The notes under the pieces were generated by a model that was not told the origin of the DNA, did no database searches, and worked only from the letters and a program-made list of their open reading frames with translations. Made by a program: the position numbers and the translations under genes. Source: Alishewanella longhuensis (GTDB lineage Bacteria > Pseudomonadota > Gammaproteobacteria > Enterobacterales > Alteromonadaceae). Taken from it: a DNA stretch of 64,000 nucleotides. The DNA lies in the NCBI RefSeq assembly GCF_014653435.1, contig NZ_BNAO01000001.1, positions 717,739-781,738 of the forward strand. Reading direction: 5' to 3'. Below, one piece after another: positions 27,772 to 37,855 of the stretch (the first letter of the stretch is position 1; each line of letters starts with the position of its first letter).

Positions 27772-28323
27772 ATGACAACAAAGCAACAGCATAAAAAACA
27801 CACTAACCGCTACTGGTTTAGCGCCGCGGCGCTCGGTGTGCTCTGTGTAGCCTTAATCAGTGTCGTCACTTTTATTTGGCTGGTGCAGCCAGTATTTTCA
27901 GTACCCTGGCGCAGTTATTCGGTTGAATTGCTGCCAGATCAGGCTTATCAGCGCAATGTGCTTTGGCAAGCAAGTCAAAAACAACATCCCAGTTTGGCCA
28001 CGCATCTGGCGGTACTGCCATTAAAACAGAGCTCGGAGCTTAGCGTGCCATCGTTAGGTATTTTTCATATTCCTGCGCGCTACGAACCGAATTTTTGCAC
28101 CGGCGATCAGGTACTGCTGAAATACGGACAGCAACAAAGCCAGGGTATTCTTCGATTGAAAATCGCGGCGGGCGAAGGGCAGCAGCATGCTCAGTTTGGT
28201 ATTGAATTATCGGATGTCACGCGGCATAACCATCCAACACTAGACAAAGTATCAATGCGGTTACAAAGGTTAAGTTACCAGCCAGGCGATTGGCAGACAG
28301 TACGATGTTCTGCTATTAAGTAG
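27772..28323 (+). CDS. Hypothetical single-span membrane protein
   Basis: The 183-aa protein starts at ATG 27772 with a strong AGGAAAC site; the frame is open upstream but lacks a comparable site. It has a short basic N terminus, one membrane span at about 17-40 (FSAAALGVLCVALISVVTFIW), and a periplasmic domain of about 140 residues with one Cys pair (FCTGDQ and VRCSAIK) that could form a disulfide. I recognise no family. It lies between the CadC-like gene and yqiA, 136 bases from the former, so it may be its target or partner. Confidence 0.7.
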   Translation: MTTKQQHKKHTNRYWFSAAALGVLCVALISVVTFIWLVQPVFSVPWRSYSVELLPDQAYQRNVLWQASQKQHPSLATHLAVLPLKQSSELSVPSLGIFHIPARYEPNFCTGDQVLLKYGQQQSQGILRLKIAAGEGQQHAQFGIELSDVTRHNHPTLDKVSMRLQRLSYQPGDWQTVRCSAIK

Positions 28324-28429
28324 CCGTTACCCGGCATTCCAGTGATTTGCCTTAGGGAATCAATAACGCTGTTATGCGTTTTCAGGTAGAATGTGCTGCT
28401 TGTTACTTTAGAAACTGTGGTAGTGCTTA

Positions 28430-28993
28430 ATGCAGGAAATTGTTTATTTACATGGTTTTGCCAGTTCAAGCCGTTCAGAAAAGGCTGTGCTGACAGAGCA
28501 ATATTTCCAAGCCATACCTAAGGTGAGATTTCGGGCATTAGATTTGCCCTATACCCCTAATGAAGCCATGGCAACGCTAGAGATTATGCTGGCAGAGCCA
28601 CCACTGGCAATTATCGGTAGTTCATTAGGTGGCTTTTTAGCTACGGTATTTGCTGAAAGGCTGGGGTGTCGGGCGTGTCTGATTAATCCGGCTGTTGCAC
28701 CTCATAAGGTACTGAAAAATTATCTCGGTTCGTACGACCATCCTGTGCTGCAGCAACGTTATCAGGTTAGTGCTGAACATATGCCATTGTTGAAGGCATT
28801 AATGCCAGAATCTCTTCAGAACGCTAGTCAATATTTTGTGCTTTTGCAAACCGGTGATGAGGTGTTAGATTATCGGGATGCTGTTCAATATTATCAGGGT
28901 GCTAACGTGCAATTGGTAACAGGTGGCGACCACAGTTTTGTAGGATATCAGCACTATCTGCCGCAGATTGCCCAATTTTGTTTGCAAGCTTAA
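28430..28993 (+). CDS. yqiA: YqiA-like alpha/beta-hydrolase esterase
   Basis: The 187-aa protein begins MQEIVYLHGFASSSRSEKA. The nucleophile elbow is GSSLGGFLA at about residue 64, the acid lies in LQTGDEVLDY, and the catalytic His in GGDHSFVGYQHYLP. Together these match the short esterases of the YqiA/UPF0227 type. The place just before parE is conserved with E. coli. The physiological substrate is unknown. Confidence 0.93.
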   Translation: MQEIVYLHGFASSSRSEKAVLTEQYFQAIPKVRFRALDLPYTPNEAMATLEIMLAEPPLAIIGSSLGGFLATVFAERLGCRACLINPAVAPHKVLKNYLGSYDHPVLQQRYQVSAEHMPLLKALMPESLQNASQYFVLLQTGDEVLDYRDAVQYYQGANVQLVTGGDHSFVGYQHYLPQIAQFCLQA

Positions 28994-29013
28994 CAGGAAG
29001 CAAAAAACATCAT

Positions 29014-30906
29014 ATGACAGAACAACTCTATAATGCCGAATCGATTGAAGTTCTAACCGGGCTTGAACCTGTACAACGTCGCCCCGGTATGTACACCGAC
29101 ACCACTCGTCCAAACCATCTGGCGCAAGAGGTCATTGATAACAGCGTCGATGAAGCCCTAGCCGGCCATGCTGATCTAGTACAGGTGATTTTACACGACG
29201 ATCAATCGATAGAAGTGATTGATAATGGTCGCGGTATGCCGGTGGATATTCACCCGGAAGAGGGTGTGTCAGGTGTTGAACTCATCATGTGTCGTTTGCA
29301 TGCTGGCGGTAAATTTTCCAATAAGAATTATCAATTCTCCGGCGGCTTGCATGGCGTAGGTATTTCAGTAGTCAATGCCCTGTCAAGCCGGGTGGATGTG
29401 AGTATTCGGCGCGACGGTCAGGTTTATGACATTGCCTTCGAGCACGGTAATAAAGTATCAGAGCTGGCAGTAACCGGCACTGTCGGTAAACGTAATACCG
29501 GCACCCGAGTTAGGTTTTGGCCAACCCCGTCCTATTTTGATTCCCCAAAGTTCTCTGTAAGTCGTTTATTGCATGTGTTAAAAGCCAAGGCTGTGTTATG
29601 CCCGGGTTTAACGGTAAAATTTGACGACAAAGTTAATCAGCAGCAATACCAATGGTGTTATGAAGCAGGTATTCGTGATTATCTGGCCGAAGCCGTACAG
29701 CAATTAATTGCTTTACCAGAGCAGCCTTTTGTAGGCAAGTTTTCAGCCACGACCGAAGCGGTAGAATGGGCGCTGCTTTGGTTGCCAGAAGGCGGCGAAT
29801 TAGTTACCGAAAGCTACGTTAACCTGATCCCCACGGCACAAGGTGGTACTCATGTAAACGGTTTGCGGCAAGGCTTATTAGAAGCTATGCGCGATTTTTG
29901 TGAATTCCGTAATCTATTGCCGCGTGGCATTAAGTTGTCGCCAGAGGATATCTGGGATCGCTGTGCTTATGTGTTATCACTGAAAATGCAGGATCCGCAA
30001 TTCGCCGGGCAAACCAAAGAGCGTTTATCATCACGGCAATCTGCTGCCTTTGTCAGTGGTATCGTAAAAGATGCTTTTAGTTTATGGCTAAATGAACAAA
30101 CAGATATTGCGCTGGCCCTAGCCGATTTTTGTATTAACAATGCCCAAAAGCGTTTAAAGGCGGCAAAAAAGGTTATTCGCAAGAAAATCACTTCTGGCCC
30201 AGCGCTACCAGGTAAACTCGCCGATTGTTCGGCCCAGGATTTAGCCCGCACCGAACTGTTTTTAGTAGAAGGTGACTCGGCAGGAGGCTCAGCTAAACAA
30301 GCGCGCGATCGGGAGTTTCAGGCGGTGATGCCGCTTCGCGGTAAAATCTTAAATACCTGGGAAGTGGAATCCGGACAAATTCTTGCTTCACAGGAAGTGC
30401 ATGATATTTCTGTGGCTATCGGTATTGATCCTGACTCTGCTGATCTGTCAACTTTGCGTTACGGTAAGGTCTGTATTCTGGCCGATGCTGACTCAGACGG
30501 TTTACACATTGCGACCTTACTCTGTGCGCTCTTTATGCGGCATTTCCGCCATTTAGTTGAGCAAGGGCATGTTTATGTTGCCATGCCCCCACTGTACCGG
30601 ATTGATATTGGCAAAGATGTATATTATGCCCTTGATGAACAAGAAAAAAATGGTATTCTCGACCGAATAGAAGCAGAAAAAAAACGTGGCAAAGTGAATG
30701 TGCAGCGCTTCAAAGGTCTAGGTGAAATGAACCCGTTGCAACTGCGTGAAACGACCATGGATCCCAATACCCGGCGTTTGGTGCAGTTAACCATTGATGA
30801 CACCGCACAGACCATGGAATTAATGGATATGTTGCTAGCGAAGAAACGTGCCACTGATCGCCGTGATTGGTTGGAGCTCAAAGGTGATAGAGCCATTATA
30901 GCCTAA
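29014..30906 (+). CDS. parE: DNA topoisomerase IV subunit B ParE
   Basis: ATPase subunit of topoisomerase IV, which unlinks daughter chromosomes. The ATG at 29014 (MTEQLYNAESIEVLTGLEPVQ) gives 630 aa, exactly the usual length. The GHKL ATP site is seen in QEVIDNSVDEALAGH and GRGMPVDIHPE; the TOPRIM domain shows EGDSAGGSAKQARDR and DADSDGLHI; the C terminus has QRFKGLGEMNP. I see no departure from the common sequence in the drug-contact stretch around PLRGKILN. Confidence 0.98.
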   Translation: MTEQLYNAESIEVLTGLEPVQRRPGMYTDTTRPNHLAQEVIDNSVDEALAGHADLVQVILHDDQSIEVIDNGRGMPVDIHPEEGVSGVELIMCRLHAGGKFSNKNYQFSGGLHGVGISVVNALSSRVDVSIRRDGQVYDIAFEHGNKVSELAVTGTVGKRNTGTRVRFWPTPSYFDSPKFSVSRLLHVLKAKAVLCPGLTVKFDDKVNQQQYQWCYEAGIRDYLAEAVQQLIALPEQPFVGKFSATTEAVEWALLWLPEGGELVTESYVNLIPTAQGGTHVNGLRQGLLEAMRDFCEFRNLLPRGIKLSPEDIWDRCAYVLSLKMQDPQFAGQTKERLSSRQSAAFVSGIVKDAFSLWLNEQTDIALALADFCINNAQKRLKAAKKVIRKKITSGPALPGKLADCSAQDLARTELFLVEGDSAGGSAKQARDREFQAVMPLRGKILNTWEVESGQILASQEVHDISVAIGIDPDSADLSTLRYGKVCILADADSDGLHIATLLCALFMRHFRHLVEQGHVYVAMPPLYRIDIGKDVYYALDEQEKNGILDRIEAEKKRGKVNVQRFKGLGEMNPLQLRETTMDPNTRRLVQLTIDDTAQTMELMDMLLAKKRATDRRDWLELKGDRAIIA

Positions 30907-30945
30907 GCTTCTTTGTTAGCCGGGCTTAATAAACAGGAGCGACGT

Positions 30946-32328
30946 GTGGGGAAAGTGCTAATAATATTGCTGCTGATCGTTGGGTTTTGTTGTCAGGCAG
31001 CCGCTGCGGCCAAAGACGCGCCAGACTGGTTAGTGCAGGTGGCGGCACAGAAACATCAGGCTCCGGAACAAATGTTAGGCATTCTAGAGGCACATGAAAC
31101 AGAATTTGCCAGTTTAGCACCAGAACAACAAGCTTATTGGTTAAATCAACAAGCTGCAGTGTTAAGTTATTTAGGGCGCTTTCAGGAACAGCAAAATGCC
31201 GCACAACAGGGTATAGATTTACTCGGTGATGCGGCGACGGCGCTCAAAGCAGAGCTGATGTTTGAGCTTGGTTATGCCCGCGAGATGCAACTGGCATTAA
31301 CTGAAGCACTCAGTTGGTATCAACAGGGAATGACGCTGGCGACAGAGCTTGCTGATGAAAAGCTGCAAGTCAGAGGCATGATCAATATTGCTGCAGTAGA
31401 TTCGTTACAAGATCGGGATCAACAAGCATTACAAACCCTTAAAAAAGCCTACAGTATGGCGAAAGAATTAAAAGATAACGAATTACTGGCAGATGTAAAC
31501 GCACAACTGGGTTTAATGTATTCCTCGTTAAGTTTTGAACAAGAAGCTCAGGAGTTTTTAGAGCGGGCATTAGCGCTTTACGCTGAATTAGGTTGGCAGA
31601 AAAATCGTATTTCCGTGTTGTATAATTTGGCAAGAAACTACAGCTATCTACAAAACTATGAACAAGCCTTACAGAGTTTTGAACTCATGCTGCAATCTGC
31701 ATTAAAAGAGCAGGATGTCCTGAATTTATATTATGCCTACAGTGGTTTAGCCATTACCAATAATGAAATGGAGCGACCACAGGTTGCTTTAAATTATATG
31801 CAGAAGGCAGAAGAATATTTAGATTTGATTCAGTCAGACTATTATCTTGCTGGCCATCATTACGAAAAAGCCCTCATTTTTCAAAAACTGCAGCAAAGTA
31901 CTCAGGCCATGCAGCAGCTGTTATTAGCGGAAGAATATTTTAAGAAATTAGAAGAGAACCAATCTGGTAATATGCTACTGGCTTTACACTTACTAAAGGC
32001 AGAACTGCTGGCTGAACAAGGTCAATACCAGCGCGCATATCAGCAGCTATTAGCATTTGTGCATGGTTTTCAACAATTTCGCGATAAAGAAAATGAGTTA
32101 GCTTTAGTCAAATCGCGCATGACCTTTGAGGCCGAGCGTGATCTAGCCAGGCAAAGCCTGCTGGAGCAGGAGTATCAATTAAAAGCGCTGCAGTTGGCTG
32201 AAATTGCCCATTCAAAACAAATTCAGGTGATGTGGCTGGGCATGGTTATCGTGCTTAGTGTGTTGTTGCTGGCGGTGATATTATTATTGCGCGCCAGTAA
32301 ACGTAAATCTGCCCGCCAGTGTAATTAG
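30946..32328 (+). CDS. TPR-repeat protein with signal peptide and C-terminal membrane anchor
   Basis: The GTG at 30946 has AGGAG six bases upstream and gives a clean signal peptide ([20 protein letters not shown]) and 460 aa; the frame also opens at a TTG at 30913 without a good site. The body is a long array of tetratricopeptide-like helices (for example [40 protein letters not shown]), then a coiled coil, a membrane span at about 425-450 and a basic tail of about 12 residues. Similar proteins often carry a kinase or GGDEF domain after the span; here there is none. It lies between parE and parC, probably in the same transcript. Confidence 0.8.
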   Translation: MGKVLIILLLIVGFCCQAAAAAKDAPDWLVQVAAQKHQAPEQMLGILEAHETEFASLAPEQQAYWLNQQAAVLSYLGRFQEQQNAAQQGIDLLGDAATALKAELMFELGYAREMQLALTEALSWYQQGMTLATELADEKLQVRGMINIAAVDSLQDRDQQALQTLKKAYSMAKELKDNELLADVNAQLGLMYSSLSFEQEAQEFLERALALYAELGWQKNRISVLYNLARNYSYLQNYEQALQSFELMLQSALKEQDVLNLYYAYSGLAITNNEMERPQVALNYMQKAEEYLDLIQSDYYLAGHHYEKALIFQKLQQSTQAMQQLLLAEEYFKKLEENQSGNMLLALHLLKAELLAEQGQYQRAYQQLLAFVHGFQQFRDKENELALVKSRMTFEAERDLARQSLLEQEYQLKALQLAEIAHSKQIQVMWLGMVIVLSVLLLAVILLLRASKRKSARQCN

Positions 32329-32345
32329 CGACAACAGGAAAAGGC

Positions 32346-34625
32346 ATGACAGAAACTGTACTTTTAGCCGATGGCACCGAGCAATTGCCATTGCGTCGTT
32401 TTACCGAAGACGCCTATTTAAATTATTCGATGTACGTCATTATGGACCGTGCCCTGCCGCATATCGGTGATGGTTTAAAGCCGGTGCAGCGTCGTATTAT
32501 TTATGCAATGTCTGAGCTTGGCTTATCTCACCTTGCTAAATTCAAAAAATCAGCACGTACTGTCGGTGATGTTTTAGGTAAATTTCATCCACATGGTGAT
32601 TCGGCCTGTTACGAAGCGATGGTTTTGATGGCCCAGCCTTTTTCCTACCGCTATCCACTGGTTGACGGCCAGGGTAACTGGGGGGCACCGGATGATCCTA
32701 AATCCTTTGCTGCGATGCGATACACTGAAGCGAAATTATCACGCTTTAGTGAAGTATTATTATCTGAACTCGGTTCTGGCACGACTGATTGGACACCAAA
32801 CTTTGATGGTACCCTGGAAGAGCCAAAGGTATTGCCTGCCCGCTTACCCCATATTTTACTGAACGGTATTACCGGTATTGCCGTAGGTATGGCCACTGAT
32901 ATTCCACCGCATAATGTGCGGGAAGTGGTTAACGCTTGTGCTGCGCTGTTAGACAACCCCGAAACAAGCAATGCCGATCTAATGCAGTATGTGCAAGGCC
33001 CCGATTATCCAACAGACGCGGAAATTATCTCTTCTGCTACTGACATCGCTGCCATTTATAATACCGGTCGCGGCAGCATTAAAATGCGGGCGCTATATCA
33101 GCAAGAAGATGGCGATATCGTGATCACGGCTTTGCCGCATCAAACCTCAGGTGCGAAGATACTAGAGCAAATTGCCGCCCAGATGCAGGCCAAAAAACTA
33201 CCGATGGTCAGTGACTTACGTGATGAATCTGATCATGAAAATCCTACCCGTATTGTGATAGTGCCGCGCTCTAACCGGATTGATGTTGAGCAATTAATGC
33301 AGCATCTGTTTGCGACCACTGATCTTGAGAAAAGCTACCGGGTTAATTTGAATATCCTGGGGATGGATCATCGGCCGCGGGTCCGTAATTTATTAGAGAT
33401 CCTAACTGAGTGGCTAAGCTTTAGGCGTGATACGGTACGTCGTCGTTTGCAATACCGCTTAGATAAAGTGCTGGACCGTTTGCATGTGTTAGCAGGTTTA
33501 TTAATTGCCTTTTTGAATATCGACGATGTGATTCGGATTATCCGTACTTATGATGAACCTAAGCCTGAGCTAATTGCTTTCTTTGGTATTACCGAGCGTC
33601 AGGCTGAAGCCATTTTAGAATTAAAGCTGCGCCATTTAGCCAAGTTGGAAGAAACGAAAATTCGCGGTGAGCAAGATGAACTCAGTAAAGAGCGTGACAA
33701 GCTGCAAGCCATCTTAGGATCTGAAAAGAAGTTAACGAAACTTATTCGTGACGAATTGATGGCGGATGCCCAGAAATATGGTGACGATCGTCGTAGTCCT
33801 ATTGTCCAGCGAGAAGAAGCCAAGGCGTTAAGCGAAAAAGAGCTGTTACCCAGTGAAGCGGTTAGTGTGGTGTTATCAGAGAAAGGTTGGGTACGCTGTG
33901 CCAAGGGCCATGATGTGGACGGTAATGCTTTGAGTTATAAAGCTGGCGATGCCTATAAAGCAATGGCCAAAGGCCGTTCTAATCAACAGGCCGTCTTTAT
34001 CGACTCTTCGGGGCGCAGCTTTGCCACTGAAGCACATGAATTACCCTCAGCACGCGGGCAAGGGGAGCCACTTAGCGGCCGTTTTACCATTGTTGCGGGT
34101 GAAACCATAGATCATGTGCTGATTGCCGATGAAAAGCAAACCCTCTTACTAGCCTGTGATGCGGGCTATGGTTTTGTAGCGGAGTTTAATGATCTGCTAA
34201 GTCGTAACAAGGCCGGTAAAGCCGTGCTGAGTTTACCGGTAGGGGCAAAAGTGTTACCTCCAGTGCCCGTTGCAGCACCGGAAAGCGATTTGTTGCTCTG
34301 TATCTCAAACGAGGGCCGCATGCTGATGTTCCCTGTGGCAGAGTTACCGAAACTGAGCAAAGGTAAAGGTAATAAGCTAATGTCCATTCCATCGGCCCGC
34401 GCTGCCAGCCGCGAAGAATACGTGTGTTTATTGGCCGTAGTACCAGTCGATGGCAGCGTAACCTTGGTTGCAGGCAAACGTAAACTCAGTTTGAAAATGG
34501 CTGATTTACTGCATTATCAAGGCGAGCGAGGCCGGCGTGGTAATAAGTTACCCCGTGGTTTGCAGCGGATTGATGAAATTATCGTCAATGGTCAGAGTGA
34601 TCAAACCAGCCCTGTGAGTGAATAG
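32346..34625 (+). CDS. parC: DNA topoisomerase IV subunit A ParC
   Basis: DNA-cleaving subunit of topoisomerase IV. The protein has 759 aa (E. coli 752). The catalytic tyrosine is Y126 in [10 protein letters not shown]. The quinolone-resistance region reads [15 protein letters not shown] with Ser at 86 and Glu at 90, the positions equal to E. coli S80 and E84, so both are the wild-type, drug-sensitive residues. The C-terminal beta-pinwheel repeats are present (for example [13 protein letters not shown]). It follows the TPR gene after 17 bases and has AGGAAAAGGC before its ATG. Confidence 0.98.
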   Translation: MTETVLLADGTEQLPLRRFTEDAYLNYSMYVIMDRALPHIGDGLKPVQRRIIYAMSELGLSHLAKFKKSARTVGDVLGKFHPHGDSACYEAMVLMAQPFSYRYPLVDGQGNWGAPDDPKSFAAMRYTEAKLSRFSEVLLSELGSGTTDWTPNFDGTLEEPKVLPARLPHILLNGITGIAVGMATDIPPHNVREVVNACAALLDNPETSNADLMQYVQGPDYPTDAEIISSATDIAAIYNTGRGSIKMRALYQQEDGDIVITALPHQTSGAKILEQIAAQMQAKKLPMVSDLRDESDHENPTRIVIVPRSNRIDVEQLMQHLFATTDLEKSYRVNLNILGMDHRPRVRNLLEILTEWLSFRRDTVRRRLQYRLDKVLDRLHVLAGLLIAFLNIDDVIRIIRTYDEPKPELIAFFGITERQAEAILELKLRHLAKLEETKIRGEQDELSKERDKLQAILGSEKKLTKLIRDELMADAQKYGDDRRSPIVQREEAKALSEKELLPSEAVSVVLSEKGWVRCAKGHDVDGNALSYKAGDAYKAMAKGRSNQQAVFIDSSGRSFATEAHELPSARGQGEPLSGRFTIVAGETIDHVLIADEKQTLLLACDAGYGFVAEFNDLLSRNKAGKAVLSLPVGAKVLPPVPVAAPESDLLLCISNEGRMLMFPVAELPKLSKGKGNKLMSIPSARAASREEYVCLLAVVPVDGSVTLVAGKRKLSLKMADLLHYQGERGRRGNKLPRGLQRIDEIIVNGQSDQTSPVSE

Positions 34626-34739
34626 CGCTATACTGAGCCCTTTGTCATAGTTGGGTTTACCAGATAAGGTTTTGCCTGTCAGACTGCAAAGCACTGCTTT
34701 AAAGATGACAGCTTAAACCATCGTTGCAAGGGGCGGGTT

Positions 34740-35474
34740 GTGATTGCTGTTGTACGTTTAATTTTGTTGGTTTTATTTTTTTTGATAAGTACCGTGGCCG
34801 GTTTGCTGATGTGTTTGTGTCGACCTTTTCACCCGAATAACGTCGCACTTTTTAGTAAGTGGTACGGCAGTGTTTCCTGGATATTAGGCATAAAAGTTGA
34901 AATAAGACGGGATCCCGCCATTCAAATTGGTGAACCCTATGTTTATATTGCTAATCATCAGAATAATTTAGACCTGTTTACCTTAAGTGGTTCTGTATTG
35001 CCACGTACGGTAACCATAGGGAAAAAAAGTCTGAAATATATCCCGTTTTTTGGCCAGCTGTACTGGCTAAGCGGCAATTTTCTGATAGACCGCGATGATA
35101 AAACCAAAGCCTTAAACACCATGCTGGCGGCCGCTGAGCGGATTGCCAATCAAAAAATTTCGGTGTGGATGTTCCCGGAAGGCACCCGTAGTTATGGTCG
35201 TGGTTTACTACCCTTTAAAATGGGCGCCTTTCATATTGCCCTGGAAGCAAATGTGCCCTTAGTACCGGTTTGTATGAGTACTACCCATCAACAGTTTAAG
35301 TTAAATCGCTGGAATAACGGTAAGGTGATTATTCAGATGCAGGCCCCGGTATTGCTGAGTAAAGAGCATAGTATCCGGCAGTTTGCTAAAGATTTGCGAA
35401 CAAAAATGGCTGCTCAGATCAGCGAACTGGATGCGGAGCTGGCTGGGCAGCAGACTTCGCTGCGACAAGATTGA
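34740..35474 (+). CDS. plsC: 1-acylglycerol-3-phosphate O-acyltransferase PlsC
   Basis: Converts lysophosphatidic acid to phosphatidic acid at the inner membrane. The 244-aa protein has an N-terminal hydrophobic segment (about 5-27), the catalytic HX4D box NHQNNLDLF at about 78-86, and the substrate motif FPEGTRSYGRGLLPFKMG at about 145-162. The start is GTG at 34740, with AAGGGGCGGG upstream. parC-plsC is the order in E. coli. It is convergent with the GAF kinase gene. Confidence 0.95.
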   Translation: MIAVVRLILLVLFFLISTVAGLLMCLCRPFHPNNVALFSKWYGSVSWILGIKVEIRRDPAIQIGEPYVYIANHQNNLDLFTLSGSVLPRTVTIGKKSLKYIPFFGQLYWLSGNFLIDRDDKTKALNTMLAAAERIANQKISVWMFPEGTRSYGRGLLPFKMGAFHIALEANVPLVPVCMSTTHQQFKLNRWNNGKVIIQMQAPVLLSKEHSIRQFAKDLRTKMAAQISELDAELAGQQTSLRQD

Positions 35475-35517
35475 TCAGCAGGATTCCGAGTGGGAACTAG
35501 CCAGGGACAGTACAGAC

Positions 35518-36900
35518 TTAAGACTCGGGCGACAAGCCCGCCAGCTTTAAACTAAAGCGGGTACCTGTACCCAGTTTCGATGTGACAGTCAGCTCCCCGG
35601 CAAGATTTTTTTGTACAATGTTATAAACAATAGACAAGCCAAGCCCGGTACCCCCGCGGCCACGTCGTGTGGTAAAAAATGGCTCGAAGATCCGCTGCAA
35701 ATGTTCACGCGAGATACCGCAGCCATTATCCGTTAGTTGCAATAGCAGCCGTCCGTCAGCTAAGGCTTGCGTTTCGATCCTGATCTGCGCTTTCGCAGCG
35801 GTTGGTGGTGGATCAAAGGCATGGATGCAGGCATTGGTGACTAAATTAGTTAATACCTGTGCAATAGCTCCTGGATAAGAATGCAGTGACAGGCCGCTGT
35901 TTAGTATCAGCTCTAATTCTACATGATGTTGTTTGCAGAATGGCAGCAAGGTTTGTAGCACGGCCTGCACATAATCATCAATTGCAAACTGATGCAACTC
36001 GTAATGCGATTGGTCAACCGCACTTTGTTTGAACTGAATAATGAGCTCTGCTGCGCGGTTTAGGTTGCGCTCGACTAATGCCGTAGAGTGTTGTAACTCA
36101 GCCAAAGTTTGCTCAAGCTGGGTCTTGCTAAGCATACCCGAGTTCACACTGTCCACTAAGGCCGTTAATAAGTAGCGACAGTGTGAAATACCGGTGAGGC
36201 TGATACCCACGGGGGTATTTACTTCGTGGGCAATGCCGGCAACTAAACTGCCTAAAGACGCCATTTTTTCCGATTCAATCAAATGTTGCTGAGTTTGTTT
36301 CAGCTGATCTAAGGTGTTCTGTAAATGTGCAGTCCGCTCATTAACTAAGCTTTCTAGTCGTTGATTGGTTTGTTCCAGTTGCTGTTGATAACGTTGTCGC
36401 TCTGCAGCGGCCATTACCCGGCCATAAAGATCCGACAGTACCCCAACAAAACCTGCATCATCATCACTCCAATCCCGATTTTGCCCGGTCTGTTCGCAGC
36501 AAATAATGCCAATAACCTCGCCCTGATAGCGCAACGGCACATCTAGCATAGACCAGATATCAAGCGGAATAAGGTAGGGTTCAGCAAATTCATGAGTTGC
36601 GCTATCGGTGCGGGCGTCCCTTGCTTTAATAACGCGCTTTTTATCCAGCGCCGCGAAGTATTGCGGAAACTGCTGTCGCGTTAAGGCTGGCAACTCACTG
36701 ACATTCAGTTCTAGCGGGCAAATTTGCTGACATTGCATCAGATCCCGCTCCGTATCATAAAGCCAGATACTGGCGCGGGCGATATTTAAACCATCCAGAC
36801 AGCGCTGCAAAATAGCACGTTCAGCCAGCATTTTATCACCACTATCTAATATCGGATCCATCGATAACGAAAGCAGTAAATTATCTTGTAGTTCCTTCAT
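35518..36900 (-). CDS. Soluble GAF-domain sensor histidine kinase
   Basis: The 460-aa protein has no membrane span. A GAF domain covers about 20-165 (RASIWLYDTERD, LDVPLRYQGEVIGIICCEQT, DWSDDDAGFVGVLSDLYGR). A coiled coil follows, then HisKA with the phospho-His at 225 in GIAHEVNTPVG, and a HATPase domain with the N box NLVTNACIHAFD, DNGCGISREH, and GRGGTGLGLSIV. No response regulator is adjacent, so the partner is elsewhere. The signal bound by GAF is unknown. Confidence 0.92.
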   Translation of the reverse strand: MKELQDNLLLSLSMDPILDSGDKMLAERAILQRCLDGLNIARASIWLYDTERDLMQCQQICPLELNVSELPALTRQQFPQYFAALDKKRVIKARDARTDSATHEFAEPYLIPLDIWSMLDVPLRYQGEVIGIICCEQTGQNRDWSDDDAGFVGVLSDLYGRVMAAAERQRYQQQLEQTNQRLESLVNERTAHLQNTLDQLKQTQQHLIESEKMASLGSLVAGIAHEVNTPVGISLTGISHCRYLLTALVDSVNSGMLSKTQLEQTLAELQHSTALVERNLNRAAELIIQFKQSAVDQSHYELHQFAIDDYVQAVLQTLLPFCKQHHVELELILNSGLSLHSYPGAIAQVLTNLVTNACIHAFDPPPTAAKAQIRIETQALADGRLLLQLTDNGCGISREHLQRIFEPFFTTRRGRGGTGLGLSIVYNIVQKNLAGELTVTSKLGTGTRFSLKLAGLSPES

Positions 36901-36999
36901 GTAACCTGTTCCAATCTTAGATGAAGCAGTATCGGCTTAAGCCATCTTAAAGCGAGCTGCGCCTTGCGAAAATTGAATCTTAACCACCTTGTAACTATG

Positions 37000-37098
37000 T
37001 CAACAAGTCACCAGCAAAATAAAAAGACTAGCACTAGAACCGCTAAAGAGTTTGCTACCGACATTGAGGTTTTGCATAAATGTAGTTAAAGCAGTCAT
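37000..37098 (-). pseudogene. Possible relic of a chemoreceptor/sensor N terminus
   Basis: The 32-codon reading from the ATG at 37098 (AGGAATTGTCAG upstream) contains FMQNLNVGSKLFSG followed by SLFILLVTC and a stop. The pattern L-x-VG-x-KL-x-x-G followed by a hydrophobic span is how many methyl-accepting chemotaxis proteins begin. The rest of such a gene is absent. It could instead be a small membrane peptide. Low confidence. Confidence 0.3.
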
Positions 37099-37207
37099 CT
37101 GACAATTCCTATTTGTTTTATCATTATTTTTTGCCAGGAACTGCAGGCGTAACCTAAGTGCACAAGCGAAAGATAAACTAACAAGCGTTGCGCGGGTCAT
37201 CGTTTTG

Positions 37208-37223
37208 TATACTTAAAAGTATA
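37208..37223. promoter_or_regulatory. Inverted repeat with TATACT elements
   Basis: TATACTT-AA-AAGTATA is a perfect 7-bp inverted repeat. Read in either direction it includes a TATACT, a near-consensus -10 hexamer. It lies eight bases before an ATG at 37200 on the minus strand. It could be a promoter/operator of a lost gene. Confidence 0.35.
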
Positions 37224-37456
37224 GCCTATCAAGCGCAGAATGTTGGCCTTCTCAAATGCAAGGTATGAGTATCAGCCTTTGCTGCAACTGAGGAACAAGT
37301 AGTGTCGACCATGACAGCCTTCTTAACTAAGTAGTTGCCCCTTTTAGTCGCTGCTGAAAAATCTGTACCATAAAATGCCATAGCCAATGCATACCCTTGA
37401 TGCTGAGCTTGGTAACGACTAAACTGCGCAGCAGACACAGCCAACAGAGTAATACT

Positions 37457-37834
37457 ATGGAAAACTGGAAAGAATTTACTGACGAAACCATCTCGGCTTT
37501 ATTGGAAGATGGCAGCGATCCGGATGCGCTTTATACCATCGAGCATCACTTTTACGACAAAGACTTTAATAAACTGGAAAAACTGGCGGTAGAGCTGTTT
37601 AAACTGGGTTATGAAGTTACCGATGCCGAAGAAGTCGAGTTTGAAGATGGTGCCAGTGCCTGGGTATTTGATGCCATTTGCGAGCAATCATTAGATGGTG
37701 TGGCTATTACCGCCGATGCAATTAAACTGGAAGCCTTGGCAAAAAAACATCAGGTAGAATACGACGGCTGGGGCACCTATTTTGAAGGTGATGAAGACGG
37801 CGTGGAATGGGAAGACGACGACGCAGAAGAGTAA
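37457..37834 (+). CDS. rraB: Ribonuclease E inhibitor RraB
   Basis: Binds RNase E and changes which mRNAs it degrades. The 125-aa protein carries the very conserved stretch LLEDGSDPDALYTIEHHF near residues 14-31, FKLGYEVTDAEEVEFEDG, VEYDGWGTYFEG, and the acidic tail typical of RraB (E. coli 138 aa). I chose the ATG at 37457 (MENWKEFTDETI); the frame is open 20 codons further up but those residues are not family-like. The ribosome site is weak. Confidence 0.95.
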   Translation: MENWKEFTDETISALLEDGSDPDALYTIEHHFYDKDFNKLEKLAVELFKLGYEVTDAEEVEFEDGASAWVFDAICEQSLDGVAITADAIKLEALAKKHQVEYDGWGTYFEGDEDGVEWEDDDAEE

Positions 37835-37855
37835 CGTTATCTGTAACCTTGTAAG

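Larger units (their letters stand above)
36901..37456. other. Gene-poor 556-base stretch between GAF kinase and rraB
   Basis: No full-size gene is supported here. It holds an inverted repeat at 37208-37223, a 32-codon reading that looks like the start of a chemoreceptor or sensor gene (37000-37098, minus), and an unrecognised 71-codon minus-strand open frame at 37229-37444. Promoters for rraB (plus) and the GAF kinase (minus) must lie inside it; I cannot place them firmly. Confidence 0.6.

Noticed and set aside
37229-37444. 71-codon open frame on the minus strand upstream of rraB
   Set aside because: No recognisable family, no good ribosome site, and it reaches to within 12 bases of the rraB start, so it covers the place where the rraB ribosome site must be. 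Kept only as part of the gene-poor region.
37457-37834. Longer rraB starting at 37397
   Set aside because: The extra 20 residues do not resemble the RraB N terminus, and the family begins near MENWKEF.
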